Shown here: positions 1 through 9,359 of the stretch, one piece after another
Position numbering within the stretch: the first letter of the stretch is position 1
Layout: every line of letters begins with the position of its first letter
Source of the DNA: Actinomadura sp. WMMA1423
Lineage (GTDB): Bacteria; Actinomycetota; Actinomycetes; Streptosporangiales; Streptosporangiaceae
DNA length: 64,000 nt
Direction: 5' to 3'
Assembly: GCF_006547145.1 (NCBI RefSeq)
Contig: NZ_CP041244.1
Location: 5,394,001-5,458,000 of the forward strand
Notes under the pieces: generated by a model
What the model saw: the letters and a program-made list of their open reading frames with translations, nothing else
The model's database searches: none
Told to the model about the DNA's origin: nothing
Translations under genes and position numbers: made by a program

Positions 1-1289
1 ATCCCGTCCCGGCGCGGCGCCAGCCACGCCCGGTCGAACGCCTGCATGAACGCGCCGTTCAGCGCGAAGGCCAGCAGGGCCGGATCGTCCAGGTCGCGGG
101 CGATCCGCTCCGCCTCCCGCGCCGCCTCGCGTCCCCGGTCGTCCCGGGCGCCGCGCGACTCCAGCGCGATCGTGGCCAGGAGCCGGGCCCGCGCGGCCTC
201 GTGCCCGTGCGGCAGCCCGGCGAGGGCGCGCTCCGCCGCCGCGACCACCCCGGCCGCCTGGCGCGGGTCGTCCGACCGGGTCCAGATCGCCGGGACGTCG
301 AACGCGCCGATCACCCGGGCGGTCAGCTCCGCGTCGCCCAGCTCCTCCGCCGCCGTGATCGCCGCGAGGCGCTGCTCGCGGGCCGCCTCCAGCCCGCCGG
401 CGCCGGTCACCGCGAGGTTCCGCAGGAGGCCGACCGTCGACTCCAGCCGGGCGCGCGATCCGGACGCCACAGTGCGGTCGTATGCCTCGGCCGCCTGCGC
501 CCACACACGCGACGCAGCATCCTTGGACGGCTCCAGGTGGCCGGCCTGGCGGAGGATGTCCTCCTCTAGGCGGCGCAGGGCCGGGCTGGGGTCCAACCCC
601 ATCTGCTCGACCAGAAGGGTGCGCGCCCGCTGGAGCACGGCCAGTGCGTCAGCCTGGCGCCCCGCCCGGTACAGGGCCAGGGCCAGCAGACGCCACGCGT
701 CCTCGCGCCAGGGATGCTCGGCGACGTGCGCGTCCAGGTCAGGCACCGCCTCGGCGGCCAGGCCCCGCGCGAGCCGGGCCTCGGCCCTCCGCTCGACGGC
801 GCGCAGCCGCAGCTCCGCCAGCCTGGAGTGCTCCGCCCGCGCCCACGGCTCGTCGGCGAACTCGGCGTAGGCGGGCCCGCGCCACCAGCCGAGCGCCTCG
901 TCCAGCGCGCCCGCCAGCTCGGCGGGCGGGCGGTCCGAGGCCACGACCCGCTCGAACCGCCAGGCGTCCACGGCGTCCGGCCCGGCGCGCAGCGCGTAGC
1001 CCGGCCCCTCGGTGACCAGCAGCCGGGGCGGCGTCCGCGGCGCACGGTCCGGTTCGAGGACGCGCCGCAGGGCCGCCACGAAGGTGCGGACGGCCCCGAC
1101 CGCGTCCGGCGGCGGGTCGGCCCACAGGTCGTCCACGATCCGGGACACCGGGACCACGCGGCCGCGCGCGATGATCAGACGGGCCAGGACGGCGCGGTGC
1201 CGCGGCCCCTTGAGTGCGATCGCGCCGCCGGCCCCGTCCCAGGCGGTCACCGGCCCGAGCACCCCGAACAGGACCTCCACGCACCCCAC
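1..1289 (-). CDS. AfsR/SARP-type BTAD transcriptional regulator (3' end outside window)
   Basis: The frame is open from a GTG at 1289 leftward off the window, giving about 429 residues. The first ~90 residues read as an OmpR-like winged-helix DNA-binding domain (LKGPRHRAVLARLIIARG). Next comes a helical bacterial transcriptional activator domain (roughly residues 90-240), with motifs such as WWRGPAYAEFADEPWA and HPWREDAWRLLALALYRAGR. Alpha-helical TPR-like sequence follows. This domain order is that of SARP/AfsR pathway activators. A second GTG at 1280 is an alternative start. The gene is divergent from the dehalogenase-like hydrolase at 1338, with only about 50 bases between them, so it may control that gene. 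That role is inference from position. The product is truncated here, so total length and any C-terminal domain are unknown. Confidence 0.85.
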   Translation of the reverse strand, partial: MGCVEVLFGVLGPVTAWDGAGGAIALKGPRHRAVLARLIIARGRVVPVSRIVDDLWADPPPDAVGAVRTFVAALRRVLEPDRAPRTPPRLLVTEGPGYALRAGPDAVDAWRFERVVASDRPPAELAGALDEALGWWRGPAYAEFADEPWARAEHSRLAELRLRAVERRAEARLARGLAAEAVPDLDAHVAEHPWREDAWRLLALALYRAGRQADALAVLQRARTLLVEQMGLDPSPALRRLEEDILRQAGHLEPSKDAASRVWAQAAEAYDRTVASGSRARLESTVGLLRNLAVTGAGGLEAAREQRLAAITAAEELGDAELTARVIGAFDVPAIWTRSDDPRQAAGVVAAAERALAGLPHGHEAARARLLATIALESRGARDDRGREAAREAERIARDLDDPALLAFALNGAFMQAFDRAWLAPRRDG

Positions 1290-1337
1290 GGTATAGCGCT
1301 CATCGGATGCTCATCCGCGCGCGGCAGCCTGGACGGC

Positions 1338-2201
1338 ATGCCAACGATCAGCGATTTCGACTACAGGCGCGTCCCCGTGGCGGAGGGCGTTTCCCTCAAC
1401 GCGGCGGTCGGCGGATCGGGCTCCCCGATCGTCCTGCTGCACGGCTTCCCGCAGACCCACCTGATGTGGCGGCACGTCGCCCGCGACCTCGCCGCCGACC
1501 ACACGGTCGTCGTCCCCGACCTGCGGGGGTACGGCGAGAGCGACAAACCGTCCGACGGCTACTCCAAGCGGACCATGGCCGCCGACATCGTCGCCCTGGC
1601 CCGGGCCCTCGGCCACGACCGCTTCGCCCTCGCCGGGCACGACCGCGGCGCGCTCGTCGCGTTCCGCGCCGGCCTCGACCACCCCGAGACGATCACCCGT
1701 CTGGCCTGCCTGGACGTCCTGCCGACCCTGGACATGTGGGACGTCATGCACGGCGTCTCGGCCGCCGTGGGCTTCCACCTGTACCTGATGGCGCAGCCGC
1801 CCGGCCTGCCCGAGCAGTTGATCGCCGGGGCTCCGGACGCCTTCTTCGGCCACTTCCTCGACATGTGGGCGAACGACCCCTCCGCGATCCCGCCCGACGT
1901 CCGCGCCGCGTACCTGGACGCCTGCCGCGCCGCGATCCCCTCGATCGTCGCCGACTACCGCGCGTCCGCGGGCGTCGACGTTGACCACGACCAGGCGGAC
2001 CGCGACGCTGGGAACCGCCTGCGGATGCCCGTCACCGTCCTCCAGCAGGACTGGGGCGCGGCCCTGGGCTACGACGCCGCCGGGGTGTGGGGGGCCTGGG
2101 CCGGCGACCTCCGGCACGAGACCGTCACCTGCGGCCACTTCATGGCGGAGGAGGCACCCGCGGAGGTGGCGAAACACCTCAGGGCGCTCCTGGACCGCTA
2201 G
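1338..2201 (+). CDS. alpha/beta-fold hydrolase, haloacetate dehalogenase-like
   Basis: The 287-residue product has the alpha/beta-hydrolase oxyanion motif HGFPQTHLMW near residue 35 and the strand/turn DLRGYGESDKP. Its nucleophile elbow, GHDRGA, carries Asp instead of Ser. Asp in GHDRG together with the HGFPQ and RGYG motifs is characteristic of fluoroacetate/haloacetate dehalogenases and related epoxide hydrolases. The C-terminal CGHFMAEEAPAEV supplies the catalytic His. A soluble cytoplasmic enzyme that hydrolyses a carbon-halogen or epoxide bond is expected, but the substrate cannot be read from sequence. The ATG at 1338 gives the standard family N-terminus. A longer frame upstream overlaps the divergent regulator and is not used. 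Confidence 0.88.
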   Translation: MPTISDFDYRRVPVAEGVSLNAAVGGSGSPIVLLHGFPQTHLMWRHVARDLAADHTVVVPDLRGYGESDKPSDGYSKRTMAADIVALARALGHDRFALAGHDRGALVAFRAGLDHPETITRLACLDVLPTLDMWDVMHGVSAAVGFHLYLMAQPPGLPEQLIAGAPDAFFGHFLDMWANDPSAIPPDVRAAYLDACRAAIPSIVADYRASAGVDVDHDQADRDAGNRLRMPVTVLQQDWGAALGYDAAGVWGAWAGDLRHETVTCGHFMAEEAPAEVAKHLRALLDR

Positions 2202-2224
2202 ACGGCGAGACGTGCGGGCGGCCG

Positions 2225-2353
2225 CTACCAGAAGGGCGGGCCGCCCTGCGTCGCCGCCCACACCCACAGGTAGATGATGAAACCGGTCGCGACCAGCCCC
2301 AGCAGGAGTTCCCAGTTGAGCGGCGACGCGCTCCGTCCACGCCTTCGGCTCAT
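2225..2353 (-). CDS. small single-span membrane protein (42 aa)
   Basis: This short frame encodes a basic N-terminus (MSRRRGR) followed by one hydrophobic helix, LLGLVATGFIIYLWVWAA, and a short polar tail ending in PPFW. The length and layout fit a one-helix inner-membrane peptide of unknown function. It converges with the hydrolase gene that ends 23 bases away. I do not recognise a named family. The charge pattern and clean hydrophobic segment make it more credible than a random frame. Confidence 0.5.
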   Translation of the reverse strand: MSRRRGRSASPLNWELLLGLVATGFIIYLWVWAATQGGPPFW

Positions 2354-2435
2354 GGCGATCGTCCGTTCGTCCGGTGTGCTTCGTCGTGACTGACCTAGCC
2401 GGAGGCGTCCCGGACAATCCCAGCGGCGGGCAAAC

Positions 2436-3215
2436 TCAGCGGAGGTACTTCTCGAAGCCCCTCGCCAGGGACTCGGCCATGCGCTGCCTGAACGCGGCAC
2501 TCGACATCCTGGCCGCGTCCCCCGCGTTCTTCATGTTCCCGCACTCGATGAACACGGCCGGGACGGTGGACATGTTCAGCCCGCCGAGATCGCTCCGCCG
2601 GTCGAGGCCGTCCTCGCCGAGGTAATTCGCGAAGGGTATGCCCGTCCCTGCCCGGTAGGCGTCGCGGATCGCCGTTCCCAGGCGGGCGGACGGGCCGACG
2701 ATCCCTTTGTTCTCGCCCACGGGCAGCGGCAGGATGACGTGGAACCCGTGCTTGGACGACGGCGCCCCGTCGCCGTGGATCGACAGCACCGCGTCGGCGC
2801 GGGCGCGGTTCCCGATCGCCGCGCGCTCGTTCACGCAGGGCCCGACCCCGGCGTCCCCGTCGCGCGTCAACCGCACCTTGGCGCCCTTGGCCCTCAGTGC
2901 CTTCGCCAGCCGGGTCGACACGTCCCAGGTGAAGGCGTGCTCGGCATAACCGCTCCCGGTGGCGGTGCCGGTCGTGTTGCAGGGCTTGTAGCCGTTCCCG
3001 ACCCAGACCTTCCTGTTGATCGCTTCCGGATGGGCCGCGTTCCCCCCGTTGTGCCCGGGATCGAGCACGATGACCTTTCCGCGGAGCCCGAGCCCGCCGG
3101 AGCCGCCCTTCGCGGACGGCGCGGTCCCGCCGCTCGCGGCGGCCGAGCCGTGGCAGGTGACCAGTCCCAAGCACACCAGCCCGGCGGCCAGCGGCCTCCA
3201 CGCATGCTTCTCCAC
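2436..3215 (-). CDS. N-acetylmuramoyl-L-alanine amidase (Amidase_3 type)
   Basis: The 259-residue product begins with a signal-peptide-like stretch (AAGLVCLGLVTCHGSAAAS); the Cys could also suggest a lipoprotein. From about residue 45 it has the zinc-amidase fold: VIVLDPGHNGG provides the first His, SIHGDGAPSS a second His, and FIECGNMKN the catalytic Glu. The family cuts the bond between MurNAc and L-Ala in peptidoglycan, outside the membrane. Length and motifs are close to mycobacterial Rv3717 (Ami1), a single-domain enzyme without a cell-wall anchor. The CDS is read leftward, away from the lipase terminator. Confidence 0.9.
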   Translation of the reverse strand: MEKHAWRPLAAGLVCLGLVTCHGSAAASGGTAPSAKGGSGGLGLRGKVIVLDPGHNGGNAAHPEAINRKVWVGNGYKPCNTTGTATGSGYAEHAFTWDVSTRLAKALRAKGAKVRLTRDGDAGVGPCVNERAAIGNRARADAVLSIHGDGAPSSKHGFHVILPLPVGENKGIVGPSARLGTAIRDAYRAGTGIPFANYLGEDGLDRRSDLGGLNMSTVPAVFIECGNMKNAGDAARMSSAAFRQRMAESLARGFEKYLR

Positions 3216-3282
3216 AGGTCCGCCTCCGCTCGACTCCGGCCTTCCACCGGACTTCCTGCACCCGTCGCCGTGGCGCTAAACG

Positions 3283-3315
3283 GAACGGGCGGGAGGTCGT
3301 CCCTCCCGCCCGTTC
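3283..3315 (-). terminator. 14-bp stem-loop downstream of the lipase gene
   Basis: GAACGGGCGGGAGG (3283-3296) pairs perfectly with 3302-3315 around a 5-base loop. It lies 23 bases past the lipase stop and before the amidase start, so it should end lipase transcription. There is no clear U tract, as is usual in actinomycetes. Confidence 0.7.
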
Positions 3316-3337
3316 TGTCCGGTACCAGCGCCGGTGC

Positions 3338-4009
3338 TCAGCTCTTGGTGAACTGGGCGATCACGCCGAGGACCACCGCGTCGGCCAGGTAGCCGAGGTG
3401 GGTCTGGCAGGCCACGTAGTGGTTGTTCGCGCCGTCAAGGCGGGTGCTGGTGTAGGGGATGATGATGCCGTCGCAGGGCGAGTACCAGGTGGCGTACTGC
3501 GTGCTACCGGGCGTCTCGTCCCCCGCGCTGATCTGCTGGATGAACGTCGAACCGGGGAGCATCTGCCGGCACGTCTCGAAGACCGTGCAGGCGGTGGCGT
3601 ACGTCGTCCCGTGGTTGGCGCCCGCGATCGACGCCAGGTGCGCCACGTTCGGGTTCCCGTTCAGGACCTTCAGGTAGTACTGGCTGACCAGGCCGCCCAT
3701 GGAGTGGTTGACGATGTCGACCTGGGAGGCCCCGGTCCGCGACTTCACCTGGTTCACGTACGACGCGAGCCCCGCCGCGTTCTGCTTGTTGTCGCCGTAG
3801 GAGTTGTACTCGTAGGCGAACAGCTGGTCGCTGCTGTAGCCCGCGGCCCGGAACACCGACATCGCGGTGACCCAGTTGGACGCGTTGCCGGTGTACCCGT
3901 GCACGAACACCACCGGCCGCGGCCCAGCCGCCTGCGCCGGCGCGAGACCGGCTCCGAACGCCGCCAGCGCCGCGATCAACGCGGCGAGGGAACCGAGAAG
4001 CCTTCGCAT
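3338..4009 (-). CDS. secreted class 2 triacylglycerol lipase/esterase
   Basis: The start ATG at 4009 follows a good GGAGG site. The 223-residue product opens with a signal peptide (MRRLLGSLAALIAALAAFGA, then processing near AQAAG). The mature part has the oxyanion sequence VVFVHGYTGNASNW, a nucleophile elbow NHSMGG with Ser in the usual G/NxSxG context, and a late His in QTHLGYL. These are the features of LipA/EstA-type actinobacterial lipases that hydrolyse ester lipids outside the cell. Several Cys residues (TVFETCRQ, YSPCDG, VACQTH) suggest disulfides. The frame stays open into the upstream transporter, but that extension is antisense-type sequence and is not used. Confidence 0.9.
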   Translation of the reverse strand: MRRLLGSLAALIAALAAFGAGLAPAQAAGPRPVVFVHGYTGNASNWVTAMSVFRAAGYSSDQLFAYEYNSYGDNKQNAAGLASYVNQVKSRTGASQVDIVNHSMGGLVSQYYLKVLNGNPNVAHLASIAGANHGTTYATACTVFETCRQMLPGSTFIQQISAGDETPGSTQYATWYSPCDGIIIPYTSTRLDGANNHYVACQTHLGYLADAVVLGVIAQFTKS

Positions 4010-4128
4010 GGAACCTCCAGGGGTGGGACGAGCCATCGCCCGGAGTCTGAACCCCGCCGTTCCGGCGGGCATCGGCGAAATCACCGGCCTTCGCTCAGGC
4101 CGCGCCGGGGCCGGACACCGGGGCGCGG

Positions 4129-6273
4129 TCAGGCGCCCAGGTTCGGCAGGAAGCGGGCCAGGGGGCGGGGGAGCCACCAGTTGGCGTCGCCCACCAGGAC
4201 CATCAGCGACGGGACGAGCACGAGCCGCACGATCGTCGCGTCCAGGATGACGCTGAACGCCAGGCCCACGGCGAGCATCTTGATGGTCACGTCGGGCGTC
4301 ACGGTGAAGCCCAGGAACACCAGCGTCATGATCAGCGCGGCGCTGGAGATGACGCGCCCGGTGATGGCGAGGCCCGCGCCGACGGACTCGGTGTTGTCGC
4401 GGGAGACCCTCCACGCCTCCGCGATGCGGGAGAGCAGGAAGATCTCGTAGTCCATGGACAGCCCGAAGACGATGGCGAACATCATCATCGGCACGAAGGA
4501 CTCGATCGGCACGGGCCCGGGCAGGCCGAGCAGCCCGTCCCCCCACCCCCACTGGAACGCCGCGACCAGCGCGCCGTAGGACGCCGCGGTCGTGAGCAGG
4601 TTGAGCAGGACGGCCTTGAGCGGCACCAGCAGGCTCCGGAACACGACCATCAGCAGCAGGAACGCCGCGACGAGCACGATCCCGATGATGATCGGCAACC
4701 GGGCCTCGACGGTGTCGCGGAAGTCGAACTGGCCCGCGAGGGCGCCGGTGACGTAGGCCTTGGCGCCCGTGCCGGCGAGGGCGTCCGGCAGCGTGCGCTC
4801 GGTCAGCGCCGTGTACAGCTCGCCGGTCGCCGAGGTCTGCGGACCGGTGGCCGGCGTTACGGTCGTGACCAGGATCCTCCCGGCCAGGCCCGGCGCGGGC
4901 GGGGTGAAGGAGGCGACCCCCCGCGTGTCCCGGAGGGCGCGGTCGAGGTCCCCGGTGATCTGCCCGGTGGACGCGGTCGCGCGGCGCCCGTCGACCACGA
5001 CGGTGAAGGTGCCGTTCGCGCCGGGCCCGAACCCCGGCCCGCTCGCGCCGGCGATCCAGTCGTAGGCCGTGCGGGTCGTGCTGCCGACCGGGTCGGCCCC
5101 CTCGTCGACGTGCCCCAGCCGGATCGAGAACAGCGGCACCGCCATCAGCGCCAGCAGCCCGGCCCCCGCGACCAGGAAGGGCCACGGGTGCCGCGAGACG
5201 AGGGTGGCGTAGCGGAGCCAGCCGTCCCGCATGCCGGAGGACTCGGCGACGGGTCGCCGCACCCGGAACCGGTCGATGCGGTGCCCGAGCAGCGTCAGCG
5301 CGGCCGGGGTCAGCGTCAGGGCCGCGGCGGACGCGACGGCGACCCCGACGGCCCCCGCGAAGCCGAGCTTGCCGATGAAGGTCAGCCCGGCCGCGTACAG
5401 GCTGAGCAGCGCCACCGCCACGGTGATCGCCGCGACCAGCACCGCGTGCCCGGCGGTCGCGGTGGCGCGCACGGCCGCCTCCCGGGGGCTCCCGCCGTCC
5501 ATCAGGTCCTGCCGGAACCGCGTGGTCAGGAACAGCGCGTAGTCGATCCCGACGCCCAGCGCGATCATGATCGCCAGCCCCGACGCCGAGGTCCCGAACG
5601 TGACCACGCCCGCGATCATGCCGAGGATGCCGATGCCCGCCCCCACCCCGACGAGCGCGCTGCCGACCGGCAGGAGGGCGGCTAGGACGCTGCCGAACAT
5701 GAAGAGCAGGACCAGCAGGGCGGAGCCGAACCCGACCACCTCGCCTATGGTCTGGTCGGGCGGCGGCCGGACGACCTGGTCCAGACCGCCGCCGTACGCG
5801 ACACCGACACCGTCCGCGCGGGCGGGCTCGGTGGCCTGGTCCAGCCGGCGGGTGTAGGGGTTCCCGAGGGTCGTCAGGTCCACGTCGAAGGACACGACCG
5901 TGTAGGCGGTGCGGCCGTCCGCGCTGGTCACGAGGCCCGACGCGGTGATGACGTGCGGCAGCGCCTTCAGATCGGCGATGGTCCGGGCGATCGGCCCCCG
6001 GTGGTCGGCGAGCGTGCCGGAGCCGACGTGGAACACGACCTTCCCGGTCGGCCACGCGGCCGCCGGATCGGTCGTCCTGAGCAGGTGCGCCCCGATGGCC
6101 GACGGGGTCTCCGGCAGGCTGACCTCGTCGTCGTACTTGGCGTGCACGGCCTTCTGCCCGCCCAGTGCCCCGACCACCACCACGAGCCAGGCCACGAGCA
6201 CCCACACCGGGTGTCGCGCGCAGAACGCCCCGAGGCGGGCCATCGCAGAGCCGACCGGCGCAGCCGAAGCCAA
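4129..6273 (-). CDS. MMPL family membrane transporter
   Basis: The 714-residue protein has an N-terminal transmembrane helix (WVLVAWLVVVVGAL), a periplasmic domain, then clusters of membrane helices near residues 180-360 and 510-700. This is the two-repeat RND layout of MMPL proteins. The motif GVGIDYALFLTTRFRQ in the first half and GLSMDYEIFLLSRIAE in the second are the conserved Asp-Tyr pairs that carry protons in this family. Members export lipids or hydrophobic compounds. The substrate here is unknown. The TTG start at 6273 is preceded by a GGGGG stretch; an ATG at 6243 is an alternative. It stands alone upstream of the lipase, so a joint role is possible but unproven. Confidence 0.92.
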   Translation of the reverse strand: MASAAPVGSAMARLGAFCARHPVWVLVAWLVVVVGALGGQKAVHAKYDDEVSLPETPSAIGAHLLRTTDPAAAWPTGKVVFHVGSGTLADHRGPIARTIADLKALPHVITASGLVTSADGRTAYTVVSFDVDLTTLGNPYTRRLDQATEPARADGVGVAYGGGLDQVVRPPPDQTIGEVVGFGSALLVLLFMFGSVLAALLPVGSALVGVGAGIGILGMIAGVVTFGTSASGLAIMIALGVGIDYALFLTTRFRQDLMDGGSPREAAVRATATAGHAVLVAAITVAVALLSLYAAGLTFIGKLGFAGAVGVAVASAAALTLTPAALTLLGHRIDRFRVRRPVAESSGMRDGWLRYATLVSRHPWPFLVAGAGLLALMAVPLFSIRLGHVDEGADPVGSTTRTAYDWIAGASGPGFGPGANGTFTVVVDGRRATASTGQITGDLDRALRDTRGVASFTPPAPGLAGRILVTTVTPATGPQTSATGELYTALTERTLPDALAGTGAKAYVTGALAGQFDFRDTVEARLPIIIGIVLVAAFLLLMVVFRSLLVPLKAVLLNLLTTAASYGALVAAFQWGWGDGLLGLPGPVPIESFVPMMMFAIVFGLSMDYEIFLLSRIAEAWRVSRDNTESVGAGLAITGRVISSAALIMTLVFLGFTVTPDVTIKMLAVGLAFSVILDATIVRLVLVPSLMVLVGDANWWLPRPLARFLPNLGA

Positions 6274-6393
6274 AGAACCCCCAGAAAGCCGACGGACCTA
6301 CCCGCAGTCATGCCGCCCCCCTCGCGCGCTAGTCGTGACCGGCGCGTTCTTGGACGATCGCTGCACGTCCCATGACCTCGGAGGGGGCGCCCG

Positions 6394-9144
6394 TCAGCGC
6401 TCGCCCTCGACCAGGAGGCCGCCCGGGGCGGAGCCGCGCTGGAGCTGCTTGCGCGAGGTGATGCCGAGCTTTCCGAACGTCTTGCGCAGGTGCCACTCGA
6501 CGGTGCGCGGGCTGATGAACAGCCGGGCCCCGATCTCCGGATTGGTCAGGCCCTCCCGGACGAGCCGGACGATCTGCGCCTCCTGCGGCGTGAGCTCGCT
6601 CGCGGCCTCACCGGGGCGCCTGCGGACGCTCTCACCCGTGGCCACCAGCTCGCGGGCCGCCCGCTTGGCGAAGGCCTCCATCCCCATCACGGTGAACGAC
6701 TCGTGGGCGGTCCTGAGCTCCTCGCGCGCGTCCCGCCTGCGGCGCTCGCGGCGCAGCCACTCGCCGTACAGGAGGTGGGCGCGGGCCAACTCGCCGCGCA
6801 CACCCGTCCGCCCGAGCAGCTCGATCGCCTCGCGGTGACGGTCCTCAGCCGCCGAACCGCTGCTCAGCAGGGCCTGCGAGCGCGCGTGGACGCCGAGCGC
6901 CCAGTCGGTCCCGGCCGGGACCGTCACCTCGGCGAGGCGCCGGAGCGCCGCGGCGGCCCGTTCGGGCGCACCGCTCAGGGCCGCCGCCTCGATGTACTCC
7001 ACCAGCGCCCACGGCGCGGACCCCACGTCCGCCGGGCGGTCCTCCCCGGCTTCGGGGACCGCCGCCAGCGCCTCCTCGTGGTGACCGAGACCGTTCGCCA
7101 GCAGGGCCGCTGCCCAGGCGCCGACGGTCAGCCCGTTCCCCTCGCCCCGCCGGGCCGCCTCCGCCGCGACCGTCCCGCTCAGCGCCGCGCCCTCGGCCCC
7201 GCGGCCTCGCCAGGCCGTCACCAGCAGCGCGCCGTAGGGCGGCGCGGGGCTCCCGATCGCCTCGGAGAGCGTCGCGACCTCCTCGACCAGTCCCTCGGCG
7301 TTCGCCAGGTCGCCCGCGAACACCTCCACCGCGACCCGCTGGGTCAGCGCGAGGGGCAGCGCCGTGGTCTGCCCGCACTCCCTCGCGAGCCGGACGTGCC
7401 GGGCGGCGAGCACGTCCCACGTCTCCAGATCCCACAGCGCCGCGGCCATGACCCCGGCCGGCCAGAGCCAGCGCAGCCCGTCCTCCTCCGGCAGACCGGG
7501 ACCGCGGAAGATCCGCATCGCGGCCTCCAGCGCCGGCACCCCGGCGGCGAGGCCCTCGGTGATCCGCAGGACCATGCCGTCCAGGAGGAGGTCGGCCGGT
7601 CGCGGCGGCTCGGGCGGCGGCGGCGCGGACCGCGCGGCCTCCGCCTCGACCTCCCCGGCGGCCCCGCCGTCCGGCCGCCCCGCGAAAAGCGCCGCGCTGA
7701 CCGCCTCCAGGTACGTCTCGCGCGCCAGCGCCGGGTCCTGCGGGGCCAGCCGCCGGGCTGCGTCGAGCAGCATGCGCGGGGCCTCGCGGCCGCGGTCCGT
7801 CGTGAAGGCGATCTGGGCACGCAGCAGCTCCACCTGGGCGCGCCGCCCCTGGTCGAGCGGGGCGGCCTCCGCGACCGACAGCAGCCTGAGGGCGGTGTCC
7901 GGGGACCCGGCCTGGTGCGTCGCCCGCGCGGCGGCCAGCGCGCGCTGCTGCCGCCGGACGTGGTCGGGCGTCAGCTCCACCGCCCGCGCGAGGAACGCCG
8001 CCGCCGCGGCCAGCCCGCCCCGCGCCCGCGCCCGCCCGGCCGAACGCTCCAGCTCCGCCGCGATCTCCTCGTCCGGCGCCTCCGCCCCCTGCGCCGCATG
8101 CCACACGCGACGTTCGGGCTCGTGCTCCGGATCGGTGACCTCGGCCAGCACGCGGTGCGTGGCGCGCCGGTCCTCAGGCGACGCCGACCAGTACACGGCC
8201 GACCGCACCAGCGGATGCCGGAAGCGCACCCGGTCGTCGATCTCGACGAGCCGCGCCTCGACGGCCGGCGACGCCGCCCCGATCCCGATCCCGAGCCGGT
8301 CGGCCGCCTGCCACAGCAGGACCGGCCGCCCGCCCGGCTCCGCCGCCGCGACCAGCAGCAGCCGCCGCGTGCGCTCCGGCAGCTCCTCCACCCGCCGCTG
8401 GTAGGAGACCTGGAGCCTGCTTGCGAGCGCCCCGATGTCCGGCACCCCGTAGCCGCCCGCGAGGTACTTCAGCGTCGCTTCCTTGGGCAGCTCCAGCAGG
8501 GCCAGCGGGTTGCCCCGCGTCTCGGCCACGAACCGCTCGAGCACCCGCTCGTCCATCGTGCCCGGCATGGAGGTGCGGACCAGTTCCCGCGCGTCCTCGT
8601 CCGACAGGCCCGTGACCGCCATCTCGGGCAGCCCCGCCAGCTCGTCCCCAGGCTCCCTGGCGGCGAAGACCAGCGCGACCGACTCCGCGCGCAGCCTCCG
8701 GGCGGCGAACGCCAGCGCCTGCACCGAGGCCTGGTCGAGCCACTGGACGTCGTCCACCAGGCAGAGGATCGGGCGCTCCCGGGCGGCCTCGGCGAGCAGG
8801 CCCAGGGCGGCCAGGCCCACCAGGAAGCGGTCGGGCGCGCGACCGGAACTCAGCCCGAGCGCGGCGTGCAGTGCCTCGCGCTGGGGAGCGGGGAGCGCCG
8901 CGAGCCCGTCCGAAAGGGGGGTGCAGAGCCGGTGGAGGCCCGCGAAGGCCAATTCCGTCTCGGACGGAACACCCGTGATGCGCACCGTCCGCATGCCGGG
9001 CGCCCGCTCGGCCAGGTACTCCAGCAGGGCCGTCTTGCCCACGCCGTGCTCGCCGTGCAGCACCAGGGCCCGGCTCTCCCCGCCGCGGACCCTTTTCAGC
9101 AGCGTGTCCAGCTCCGCGCACTCGCCGCGTCGTCCTCGTAGCAC
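6394..9144 (-). CDS. LuxR-family regulator with N-terminal AAA-type ATPase (LAL type)
   Basis: The 916-residue protein starts at GTG 9144. Residues 31-38 (GEHGVGKT) are a Walker A motif, and ILCLVDDVQWLD is the Walker B strand. A long TPR-like helical middle follows. The last ~65 residues form a LuxR helix-turn-helix (LTPQEAQIVRLVREGLTNPE and RTVEWHLRKTFGKLGI). This is the MalT/LAL architecture, in which ATP and an inducer switch a large signalling ATPase that binds DNA through its C-terminus. The divergent reductase gene at 9360 is the natural target, with an inverted repeat lying between them. Autoregulation is inferred, not seen. Confidence 0.92.
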   Translation of the reverse strand: MLRGRRGECAELDTLLKRVRGGESRALVLHGEHGVGKTALLEYLAERAPGMRTVRITGVPSETELAFAGLHRLCTPLSDGLAALPAPQREALHAALGLSSGRAPDRFLVGLAALGLLAEAARERPILCLVDDVQWLDQASVQALAFAARRLRAESVALVFAAREPGDELAGLPEMAVTGLSDEDARELVRTSMPGTMDERVLERFVAETRGNPLALLELPKEATLKYLAGGYGVPDIGALASRLQVSYQRRVEELPERTRRLLLVAAAEPGGRPVLLWQAADRLGIGIGAASPAVEARLVEIDDRVRFRHPLVRSAVYWSASPEDRRATHRVLAEVTDPEHEPERRVWHAAQGAEAPDEEIAAELERSAGRARARGGLAAAAAFLARAVELTPDHVRRQQRALAAARATHQAGSPDTALRLLSVAEAAPLDQGRRAQVELLRAQIAFTTDRGREAPRMLLDAARRLAPQDPALARETYLEAVSAALFAGRPDGGAAGEVEAEAARSAPPPPEPPRPADLLLDGMVLRITEGLAAGVPALEAAMRIFRGPGLPEEDGLRWLWPAGVMAAALWDLETWDVLAARHVRLARECGQTTALPLALTQRVAVEVFAGDLANAEGLVEEVATLSEAIGSPAPPYGALLVTAWRGRGAEGAALSGTVAAEAARRGEGNGLTVGAWAAALLANGLGHHEEALAAVPEAGEDRPADVGSAPWALVEYIEAAALSGAPERAAAALRRLAEVTVPAGTDWALGVHARSQALLSSGSAAEDRHREAIELLGRTGVRGELARAHLLYGEWLRRERRRRDAREELRTAHESFTVMGMEAFAKRAARELVATGESVRRRPGEAASELTPQEAQIVRLVREGLTNPEIGARLFISPRTVEWHLRKTFGKLGITSRKQLQRGSAPGGLLVEGER

Positions 9145-9272
9145 CCGGTGCCCATCCGATCGATTCCGTCCTTACCTGTCATACCTGGTCGGACGGCATT
9201 TCGGCAGGGCGGACATCTCCTGCTCCCCGAGGGTGGTCGCTTTACCGTTCCGGGGGAACCCCAGTGACCAGG

Positions 9273-9289
9273 CCAGGGTCACACCCTGG
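9273..9289. promoter_or_regulatory. operator-like inverted repeat between the LuxR regulator and reductase genes
   Basis: CCAGGGT-CAC-ACCCTGG is a perfect 7-bp dyad with a 3-base spacer in the 215-base divergent intergenic region. It sits about 70 bases before the reductase ATG. Its position suits a binding site for a dimeric regulator, possibly the LuxR-type neighbour. Binding is inferred. Confidence 0.4.
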
Positions 9290-9359
9290 TCCCCTCCAGG
9301 GCTCGTCCAGTGACAGTGGACTTGTACGTCGCGGCCGCTACGCAGAGAAGGGCTCCCAC

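Noticed and set aside
46..870. Rightward 274-residue frame at the left edge
   Set aside because: It is a serine/arginine-rich shadow of the BTAD regulator on the other strand.
3338..6205. A single 955-residue leftward frame joining the lipase to transporter-region sequence
   Set aside because: Only the last 223 residues are the lipase, with its own signal peptide, ATG and GGAGG. The upstream part is an out-of-frame reading of the MMPL gene.
6490..9141. Long rightward open frame (883 residues) opposite the LuxR regulator
   Set aside because: It is arginine/proline-rich antisense sequence caused by high GC. The opposite strand has Walker and LuxR motifs.
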